Assembly: GCA_944381295.1 (NCBI GenBank)
Contig: CALWKP010000175.1
Location: 1-5,364, forward strand
Direction of reading: 5' to 3'
Source: an uncultured Clostridia bacterium
Lineage (GTDB): Bacteria > Bacillota > Clostridia > Oscillospirales > Acutalibacteraceae
Length of the DNA: 5,364 nucleotides
Part shown: piece by piece, positions 1-4,680 of the stretch
Position numbering within the stretch: the first letter of the stretch is position 1
Layout: every line of letters begins with the position of its first letter
Made by a program: the position numbers and the translations under genes
Notes under the pieces: generated by a model
Databases searched by the model: none
What the model saw: only the letters and a program-made list of their open reading frames with translations
What the model was told of the DNA's origin: nothing

Positions 1-111
1 AGTAACGACCTACTCCGCAGGAAAAAGCGCGGGCGCAAAACATGTTTCCTACTGACTGCCAGGCGGAGGTCACGACGCGTGCGCGACTTGCTGACCGCAG
101 GTCCAGGGGCT
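1..111. other. Left-edge stretch downstream of kbl, no recognised gene
   Basis: These 111 bases follow the kbl stop codon on the minus strand. I see no canonical intrinsic terminator: the nearest structure is an imperfect hairpin with GGTCA (68-72) facing TGACC (92-96), GC-rich inside but without a following T tract. A minus-strand frame stays open to the left edge, with a possible ATG at 41-43 giving only 14 codons, and AGGA only a few bases upstream. It is too short to identify. The stretch could be spacer or the start of a further leftward gene. Confidence 0.4.
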
Positions 112-1305
112 TTAGCCTGGCATTTCGTCGCGGACTTCGCGGAAGCAACGGATCACTGTGTCGATATCCTCGCGAGTATGTGCCGCGCTTACCTGGGTGC
201 GAATCCTTGCTTTCCCTTTTGGTACGACCGGATACGAGAACGCTACCACATAAACGCCTTTTTCCATCATCCGTTTCGCCATTTCCCCGGCCTTCTTTTC
301 ATCATACAACATGATCGGAACGATCGGGTGTACGCCTTCAATAATATCAAATCCGGCTTCGGTCAGCCCTGCACGATAGTACGCAGTAAGATCTTCCAGT
401 TTGTCGCGCAGTTCCGTGCCTTCCTTCAGCATCCGGAAAACTTCCAGGCTTGCACCTGCAATTGCCGGGGCCAACGTATTCGAGAACAGGTAAGGACGGC
501 TCCTCTGACGCAGAAGCTGTACGATCGGGCCGCGCGCGCTCGTATAGCCGCCCGATGCTCCGCCCAGTGCTTTACCCAGGGTGCCCGTGATAATATCCAC
601 ACGTCCCTGTACCCCGCAGTACTCCGGCGTCCCTCTTCCAGTCTTGCCGACAAATCCTGCCGCGTGGCTGTCATCCACCATCACCAGTGCATCAAATTCG
701 TCTGCAAGATCGCAAATTCCCTTCAAATCCGCTATAATGCCATCCATCGAGAATACGCCGTCTGTTGCAATCAGTTTGATGCGCGCTCCCTGTGCGTCGG
801 CTTCTTCCAGCTTGCTCCGAAGATCTGCCATATCATTATTGTGATAACGGTACCGCTTGGCTTTGCACAAACGAATCCCGTCAATAATACTTGCGTGGTT
901 CAGCTCGTCGCTGATGACCGCATCCTGATCTGTCAGCAGAGTCTCGAACAACCCGCCGTTTGCGTCAAAACAGGAGGAATACAGAATCGTATCTTCCGTG
1001 CCAAGAAAATCACTGATGGCATTTTCCAGCTTTTTGTGAAGGTCCTGTGTGCCGCAGATGAACCGGACCGATGCCAGTCCGTATCCGCGCTCTTCATTCG
1101 CTTTGTAGGCCGCTTCCGCCAGCTTCGGATTTCCGCCAAGTCCCAGATAGTTGTTCGCGCACATATTGATGGCTTCCCGTCCGTCCGCCAGCAGCACCTT
1201 TGCTCCCTGGCGCGATACGATCGGACTTTCTCCCTTCCACAGTCCGGCTTCCCGGATGCCGTCAAGCTGTTCCTGATAGTATGCCAATACTTCTGCCTTT
1301 TTCAT
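112..1305 (-). CDS. kbl: Glycine C-acetyltransferase (2-amino-3-ketobutyrate CoA ligase)
   Basis: This cytosolic PLP enzyme cleaves 2-amino-3-ketobutyrate with CoA to glycine and acetyl-CoA, the second step of threonine breakdown after Tdh. The product is 397 residues, close to the 398 of E. coli Kbl, and belongs to the alpha-oxoamine synthase group of fold-type I aminotransferases. Visible landmarks are the N-terminal NNYLGLGG (51-58), the cofactor-stacking ELNHASIIDG with His137, VDDSHAAG with Asp211 and His214, and TGTLGKALGG with the presumed Schiff-base Lys245. The C-terminal substrate-binding region includes RIRTQVSAAH. An upstream TTG at 1311 is in frame, but it sits almost on the Shine-Dalgarno sequence. 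The ATG at 1305 lies 8 bases after GGAGG, so I chose it. It follows tdh with 13 bases between stop and start. The family assignment is secure; the related family members KBL, AONS and ALAS are told apart here mainly by the tdh neighbour and by motif wording. Confidence 0.96.
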   Translation of the reverse strand: MKKAEVLAYYQEQLDGIREAGLWKGESPIVSRQGAKVLLADGREAINMCANNYLGLGGNPKLAEAAYKANEERGYGLASVRFICGTQDLHKKLENAISDFLGTEDTILYSSCFDANGGLFETLLTDQDAVISDELNHASIIDGIRLCKAKRYRYHNNDMADLRSKLEEADAQGARIKLIATDGVFSMDGIIADLKGICDLADEFDALVMVDDSHAAGFVGKTGRGTPEYCGVQGRVDIITGTLGKALGGASGGYTSARGPIVQLLRQRSRPYLFSNTLAPAIAGASLEVFRMLKEGTELRDKLEDLTAYYRAGLTEAGFDIIEGVHPIVPIMLYDEKKAGEMAKRMMEKGVYVVAFSYPVVPKGKARIRTQVSAAHTREDIDTVIRCFREVRDEMPG

Positions 1306-1311
1306 TGCCAA

Positions 1312-1320
1312 TTCCTCCTT
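1312..1320 (-). promoter_or_regulatory. kbl ribosome binding site fused to the tdh stop codon
   Basis: On the minus strand the bases read AAGGAGGAA, a near-perfect Shine-Dalgarno sequence 8 bases before the kbl ATG. The tdh stop TAA (1319-1321) provides its first bases (TAAGGAGG). Ribosomes ending tdh therefore stop on the kbl initiation site, which suggests translational coupling. The site also decides the kbl start in favour of ATG at 1305 over TTG at 1311. Confidence 0.9.
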
Positions 1321-2377
1321 AAGCTTTGCCGTGGATGGTGCTCCAATCCAAGATTACTTTTCCGCTGTTCCCGCTGTTCATGGCGGCAAATCCCTGTTCG
1401 TATTCTTCTACCGGGAACCGGTGTGTGATGATCTTGTCGATATTCAGGCCGCTTTGCAGCATCGTGCTCATTTTGTACCAGGTTTCCCACACTTCGCGGC
1501 CATAAATCCCTTTGATCGTCAGGCCGTTGAAAATCACTTTCGTCCAGTCGATGCGGGCATCCGACTTTTGCAGCCCCAACAGCGCGATCTTGCCGCCGTT
1601 TTTCATATAGTTGACCATATCGTTGAATCCGGATTCACTGCCGGACATTTCAAGGCCGACGTCAAAACCTTCCTTCATGCCTAACTCGTGCATGACATCC
1701 GGAAGTTTTTCGTTTGCGACGTTTACTGTGCGGGTAGCTCCCATTTCCGCTGCAAGAGACAGGCGATAAGGGTTGATGTCGGTGACGACAACGTAGCGTG
1801 CCCCGACGTGACGGCTGATCGCCGCAGCCATAATCCCGATCGGTCCCGCGCCGGTAATCAGGACATCTTCGCCGATCATGTTGAAGGCGAGAGCGGTATG
1901 TACGGCATTGCCGAGCGGGTCAAAGCAGGAATAGAGTTCTTCGCGGATGGACGGGTCACAATGCCAGGCATTTTTTGCGGGGATGACCAGGTATTCGGCA
2001 AACGCACCGTTCCGGTTCACGCCGACGCCCTGGGTATTGCGGCAGAGATGCGGCAATCCCGCGAGACAGTTGCGGCATTTTCCGCAAACGACATGACCTT
2101 CGCCGGAAACGAGATCGCCTACGGAAAAGCCTTCCACGTTTTCGCCAACTTCCACAATCTCGCCCACATATTCATGACCCGCGGTGAGACCGATCGGGAT
2201 CGTTTTCTGTGCCCATTCGTTCCAATTATAAATATGTACGTCGGTGCCACAGATGGAAGTCTTATGGATTTTAATTTTCACATCATTTTTCCCAGTCTGA
2301 GGGACAGGTACTTTTTTGAGCCAGAGTCCGCGTTCGGGTTTTTCCTTGACAAGAGCCCACATCATTTCCTCGTTCAT
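1319..2377 (-). CDS. tdh: L-threonine 3-dehydrogenase, zinc-dependent
   Basis: This enzyme oxidises L-threonine to 2-amino-3-ketobutyrate with NAD+, feeding Kbl encoded just downstream. It is a zinc-containing medium-chain alcohol dehydrogenase, 352 residues against 341 in E. coli, and it keeps the typical Tdh wording SICGTDVHIYNW near 41-52. The catalytic zinc site is visible as Cys43, Thr45, His48 and GHEY with His68-Glu69. The structural zinc site is Cys98, Cys101, Cys104 and Cys112. The Rossmann half has GAGPIG (176-181) and an acidic residue for NAD ribose, Asp200 in VVTDIN; the C-terminal part has ITHRFPVEEYEQGF and SGKVIL. An ATG at 2377 with GGGGAG 7 bases upstream is preferred to an in-frame TTG at 2401. 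Two more ATGs at codons 5 and 6 are possible, and MWALVKEKP from codon 6 would match many family N-termini. It is the first gene of the tdh-kbl operon. Confidence 0.97.
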   Translation of the reverse strand: MNEEMMWALVKEKPERGLWLKKVPVPQTGKNDVKIKIHKTSICGTDVHIYNWNEWAQKTIPIGLTAGHEYVGEIVEVGENVEGFSVGDLVSGEGHVVCGKCRNCLAGLPHLCRNTQGVGVNRNGAFAEYLVIPAKNAWHCDPSIREELYSCFDPLGNAVHTALAFNMIGEDVLITGAGPIGIMAAAISRHVGARYVVVTDINPYRLSLAAEMGATRTVNVANEKLPDVMHELGMKEGFDVGLEMSGSESGFNDMVNYMKNGGKIALLGLQKSDARIDWTKVIFNGLTIKGIYGREVWETWYKMSTMLQSGLNIDKIITHRFPVEEYEQGFAAMNSGNSGKVILDWSTIHGKA

Positions 2378-2384
2378 GCAAATT

Positions 2385-2390
2385 CTCCCC
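2385..2390 (-). promoter_or_regulatory. tdh ribosome binding site
   Basis: On the minus strand GGGGAG lies 7 bases before the ATG at 2377. It fixes that ATG as the most likely start, because the TTG at 2401 lies upstream of it. A weaker GAGGA inside the first codons is only 2 and 5 bases from the ATGs at codons 5 and 6. Confidence 0.75.
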
Positions 2391-2407
2391 TTTTGAAACA
2401 AGTGTCC

Positions 2408-2445
2408 TTGAATGAAAGACAGAAACGATCTTTCACTTTATTCAA
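2408..2445 (-). other. Bulged hairpin in the tdh leader
   Basis: Plus-strand arms are TTGAATGAAAGA (2408-2419) and TCTTTC (2429-2434) followed, after a 5-base bulge, by ATTCAA (2440-2445). This gives two 6-bp helices around a 9-base loop. The structure lies between the predicted tdh transcription start (about 2455) and the ribosome binding site. An alternative pairing of AAGTG with CACTT (minus strand) would partly replace the outer helix. There is no T tract after it, so it is not a simple terminator. It could stabilise the mRNA or act as a control element; function is unknown. Confidence 0.5.
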
Positions 2446-2461
2446 ATAAATTTCTAACTGC

Positions 2462-2490
2462 ATTATAAGGAAAAAAATAGGAGATGTCAA
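2462..2490 (-). promoter_or_regulatory. Housekeeping sigma promoter for tdh-kbl
   Basis: On the minus strand there is TTGACA (2490-2485), a 17-base spacer and TATAAT (2467-2462). Both hexamers match the sigma-70/sigma-A consensus at every position and the spacer is ideal. The spacer includes a run of seven Ts. Predicted transcription starts near 2454-2455, giving a leader of about 78 bases before tdh. Such a strong core promoter usually needs a repressor to be controlled, and two inverted repeats lie just upstream. Confidence 0.9.
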
Positions 2491-2525
2491 CAGAAAATCC
2501 ACAAATAAAAGACAAAATCAATAGA

Positions 2526-2540
2526 TTGTATTTAATACAA
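2526..2540. promoter_or_regulatory. Perfect 7-1-7 inverted repeat, candidate operator
   Basis: TTGTATT-T-AATACAA is a perfect 15-base palindrome around a single central base. It lies 35 bases upstream of the tdh -35 hexamer and about 135 bases before the preQ1 aptamer. The size and symmetry fit a dimeric regulator. The outer TTGT...ACAA resembles the loose TNGT...ACNA pattern of GntR/FadR-type sites, and the 7-1-7 spacing is also used by Fur/PerR-type proteins, whose consensus it does not match well. No regulator gene is in the window. Confidence 0.5.
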
Positions 2541-2551
2541 GGACAGTTGTG

Positions 2552-2570
2552 TGTCTTTAGAGTAAAGACA
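2552..2570. promoter_or_regulatory. Perfect 8-3-8 inverted repeat, candidate operator
   Basis: TGTCTTTA-GAG-TAAAGACA pairs at all 8 positions with a 3-base centre, 11 bases to the right of the other palindrome. Downstream on the plus strand are three GCTTT units (2571-2585) and a pyrimidine-rich run, but the T tract does not directly follow the stem and no gene ends here, so a terminator is unlikely. The half-site core TGTCTTT/AAAGACA recurs at 2508-2514 and 2415-2421. I interpret it as a protein-binding site for an unknown regulator. Confidence 0.5.
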
Positions 2571-2624
2571 GCTTTGCTTTGCTTTTTTCTCTGCCTGATC
2601 AGCCGCCTTCTCTCCCGATTGCCC

Positions 2625-2653
2625 TTGCTTTTTCTTTGGTTCTGTAGTATCCT
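2625..2653 (+). promoter_or_regulatory. Possible weak promoter for queT
   Basis: TTGCTT (2625-2630), a 17-base spacer and TATCCT (2648-2653) would start transcription near 2660, just before the riboswitch. An alternative is TTGCCC (2620-2625) with TAGTAT (2645-2650) at 19 bases. Neither matches consensus well. A promoter is expected here because the aptamer must be transcribed with queT, but its exact location is uncertain. Confidence 0.3.
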
Positions 2654-2661
2654 AGGTTACG

Positions 2662-2674
2662 TGCCAATTTGGCA
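2662..2674 (+). repeat. Short inverted repeat just before the riboswitch
   Basis: TGCCAA-T-TTGGCA is a perfect 13-base palindrome ending one base before the preQ1 aptamer helix. As RNA it would form only a 4-bp stem with a 5-base loop. As DNA it could be an operator near the queT transcription start. It is not a part of the known class I aptamer. Confidence 0.4.
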
Positions 2675-2675
2675 T

Positions 2676-2716
2676 AGTCAGTCGCAAACTCCTGACTTAA
2701 AAGAAAACTACGGAGG
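2676..2716 (+). promoter_or_regulatory. preQ1-I riboswitch controlling queT
   Basis: The P1 helix is GTCAG (2677-2681) with CTGAC (2692-2696), extendable by A2676-T2697. The 10-base loop is TCGCAAACTC, ending in C2691, at the position of the cytosine that pairs with preQ1 in known class I structures. It is followed by the A-rich tail TTAAAAGAAAACTA (2697-2710) and then CGGAGG. From memory, the loop start UCGCA, the C next to P1 and the UUAA tail start match the Thermoanaerobacter tengcongensis aptamer. The tail end that should form the P2 pseudoknot runs into the GGAGG (2712-2716) located 8 bases before the queT ATG. Ligand binding would hide the ribosome binding site, so control is likely translational, with preQ1 lowering QueT synthesis. 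The exact P2 register is uncertain. The downstream gene type independently supports the call. Confidence 0.9.
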
Positions 2717-2724
2717 AATCAAGT

Positions 2725-3261
2725 ATGAAAACACAAGGAATCCACAAACTGCATTTTATGGCACAGGCCGGTATGATCGCGGCAATCTATGCGGTATTAA
2801 CGTATGCAGCTGCTGCGATGAATCTTGCCTATGGCGCGGTACAGTTCCGGTTTTCCGAAGCCCTTACGCTTCTCCCGGTTATGACTCCTGCCGCAATCCC
2901 CGGTCTTGCTATCGGATGCTTTTTGGCAAACCTCGCCAGCCCCCTCGGGCCGGTCGATTGGGTGTTCGGGACGGCCGCTTCCCTTATGGCTGCGGTGCTC
3001 TCTTATCTTGCCAGGAATATCCGCATCAAGAGTCTGCCGGTGCTCTCTATGCTCTTCCCGGTACTCTGCAATGCGGTCATTATAGGTCTTGAGATCGTTT
3101 GGATCGGTGTGATGGACTCCGGAACTGCTGCCTGGGCGGAATTTTTGCCTACTGCAATTTCCGTAGGCATCGGAGAATTAGCTGTCTGTGCGGTATTGGG
3201 GCTGCCGCTAACCGCTTTGCTCGAACGGTCCGGAGCTGCAAAAAAAATCTTCTGCTGCTGA
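2725..3261 (+). CDS. queT: QueT family queuosine precursor transporter (ECF S component)
   Basis: QueT proteins are small membrane substrate-binding subunits thought to import a queuosine precursor (preQ0/preQ1 type) with a shared ECF energising module, which would be encoded elsewhere. The product has 178 residues, normal for the family. Visible family-like stretches are VQFRFSEALTLLP (39-51), PAAIPGLAIGCFLAN (55-69) and GPVDWVFGTAASL (75-87). Hydrophobic segments lie roughly at 12-33, 48-71, 78-96, 104-128 and 142-167. The ATG is preceded by CGGAGGA 8 bases upstream, within the preQ1-I riboswitch. The gene ends in an unusual KKIFCC tail coded partly by a run of eight A (3240-3247). trkH starts 36 bases downstream. 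The family is well supported by motif and riboswitch together; the precise substrate is inferred. Confidence 0.92.
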   Translation: MKTQGIHKLHFMAQAGMIAAIYAVLTYAAAAMNLAYGAVQFRFSEALTLLPVMTPAAIPGLAIGCFLANLASPLGPVDWVFGTAASLMAAVLSYLARNIRIKSLPVLSMLFPVLCNAVIIGLEIVWIGVMDSGTAAWAEFLPTAISVGIGELAVCAVLGLPLTALLERSGAAKKIFCC

Positions 3262-3297
3262 CCCCTGGCAGCCACAGAAAGGCGTCGAAGAAACAAT

Positions 3298-4680
3298 ATG
3301 GGAAACTCATTGGTTGGTTTTTTGAAAAAATGGAAGGACATCGCTCCTGTCAGGCTCATTGTGTGCAGTTTTTTTCTGGTCATTCTCGTAGGAACCTTCC
3401 TGCTGTTCCTGCCGCTCTCTGCCCGTGACGGTCGGCCTACCCATATCCTTGATGCGTTTTTTACCGCAACATCCGCAACCTGTGTGACGGGGCTTGTCGT
3501 CTTTGATACCTGGATACACTGGAATGAATTCGGACAAGTGGTCATCCTGATGCTTATCCAGATAGGCGGGCTCGGTCTCGTTACCTTTACCACCGGCATC
3601 AACTTGCTTCTGCGCAAAAAAATGGGCTTTCGGAATCTTGTCCTTGCCCGCGACAACGTCAGCGGCAGTACTCTCGATATCCGTGGCCTGATTAAAACGA
3701 TCCTCGGGTTTACGTTCCTTTGTGAGGGCCTTGGCGCCGCTATCCTGATGTTGCGCTTTGTCCCGAAATTCGGACTGCGCGGTGTCTGGATCTCCATTTT
3801 CAATGCTGTTTCCGCCTACTGCAATGCTGGATTTGATATCCTTGGCTTTGAACGCGAAAATGGAAGCCTCATGAATTATTCCGGTGACGGACTGGTTTGT
3901 CTCACGACCTCCGCACTCATTATCCTCGGCGGACTCGGCTTTACGGTCATCAGCGACTTTTATACTACCCAGATCCACACACGATTCCATAAGGAAAAAC
4001 CTCTGCCGCTGAACTTCCATTCCCGGCTGGTCCTCGTTTCTACCGGGGTCCTCCTGCTCGCCTGTACGATTGCCTTTTTTGTCTGCGAGTACGGCAATAC
4101 CATGAAAGGCATGAACTTCTTTGAACGTCTCAATACATCGTTCTTTCAATCCGCAAGCGCAAGAACCGCTGGATTTGCTTCCATCGATATCGCTGCCGAA
4201 CATGATTTTACCAAGATCATTACCATTGTCCTGATGTTTATCGGCGCTTCTCCGGCTTCTACCGGCGGCGGCGTCAAAACAACCACGATCGTCGTCCTCA
4301 CAGCTACGGTCTTTGGTGCAATGTCCGGGCGGGAGGATACCGTGATTCACCATCGCAAGGTCGATAAATTAACTGTATATCGCTCCCTTGCGATCGTTAT
4401 CCTGGCACTCCTGGTTGTCCTTTTCACCACCGGCATCATCCTCTCGTTCAACGAGGATATCAGCGGTGTGGACGCACTCTTTGAAGCTGTTTCTGCGTTT
4501 GCGACTGTCGGGCTCTCGGCAAATGTTACGCCCCAACTTAAGGTGATCCCCAAAATCGCCGTCGCGCTCACCATGTTTGTTGGAAGAGTCGGACCGGTTT
4601 CTTTGGCGCTTGCTATCATTATGCGCCGTGGAAAAAACAATGGCGCCGTTCTGCCCGAAGGCAAAATTATTGTAGGCTGA
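3298..4680 (+). CDS. TrkH/KtrB family potassium uptake channel subunit
   Basis: This is the membrane ion-conducting subunit of a Trk/Ktr-type K+ uptake system. Its 460 residues fit KtrB-like members (about 445-460) better than E. coli TrkH (483). The four pore-loop repeats are visible: TSATCVTGL with Gly65, SAYCNAGFD with Gly178, SASARTAGF with Gly292 and SAFATVGLS with Gly405, the expected selectivity-filter glycines. The intramembrane gate loop GASPASTGGGVKTT lies at 316-329, and FVGRVGPVSL carries the conserved gating Arg430. The ATG at 3298 is the first start in frame after a stop at 3259. Its Shine-Dalgarno is poor (GAAG 7 bases away, or AGAAAGG 15 away), so translation may lean on queT. 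No trkA/ktrA gating-subunit gene is adjacent; it must be elsewhere. The 3' end overlaps the convergent desulfurase gene by 14 bases. Confidence 0.93.
   Translation: MGNSLVGFLKKWKDIAPVRLIVCSFFLVILVGTFLLFLPLSARDGRPTHILDAFFTATSATCVTGLVVFDTWIHWNEFGQVVILMLIQIGGLGLVTFTTGINLLLRKKMGFRNLVLARDNVSGSTLDIRGLIKTILGFTFLCEGLGAAILMLRFVPKFGLRGVWISIFNAVSAYCNAGFDILGFERENGSLMNYSGDGLVCLTTSALIILGGLGFTVISDFYTTQIHTRFHKEKPLPLNFHSRLVLVSTGVLLLACTIAFFVCEYGNTMKGMNFFERLNTSFFQSASARTAGFASIDIAAEHDFTKIITIVLMFIGASPASTGGGVKTTTIVVLTATVFGAMSGREDTVIHHRKVDKLTVYRSLAIVILALLVVLFTTGIILSFNEDISGVDALFEAVSAFATVGLSANVTPQLKVIPKIAVALTMFVGRVGPVSLALAIIMRRGKNNGAVLPEGKIIVG

Noticed and set aside
27..40. GCGC-rich stem followed by T run (minus strand) as a kbl terminator
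   Set aside because: The stem would be 4 bp with a 2-base loop, which cannot form stably.
1303..1311. TTG at 1311 as kbl start, and likewise TTG at 2401 for tdh
   Set aside because: The first lies 2 bases from GGAGG and the second upstream of the Shine-Dalgarno; ATGs with 8- and 7-base spacing are better.
79..1428. 449-residue plus-strand open frame across all of kbl
   Set aside because: It is antisense to a clear kbl gene, has odd Cys/His/Arg-rich composition and no ribosome binding site; it follows from the codon pattern of kbl.
1688..2449. 253-residue plus-strand open frame across tdh
   Set aside because: It is antisense to tdh, whose zinc and NAD sites are all intact in the sense frame.
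2378..2455. T-box leader for threonine or glycine in front of tdh
   Set aside because: The leader is too short and lacks the T-box sequence, specifier loop and terminator/antiterminator pair.
2552..2590. Intrinsic terminator (8-bp stem followed by T-rich DNA)
   Set aside because: The T run starts about 12 bases after the stem, the stem is AT-rich, and no transcript is known to end here; an operator reading fits better.
2484..3092. 202-residue plus-strand open frame starting in the intergenic region
   Set aside because: It runs through the palindromes, the riboswitch and queT in another frame, and its AGGAG touches the ATG with no proper spacing.
3003..3803. 266-residue minus-strand open frame spanning queT and trkH
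   Set aside because: It crosses two well-supported genes antisense and has basic, low-complexity composition typical of a shadow frame.
3307..4353. 348-residue minus-strand open frame inside trkH
   Set aside because: The sense frame is an unmistakable TrkH/KtrB with four pore repeats; the antisense product is hydrophilic and resembles no family I know.
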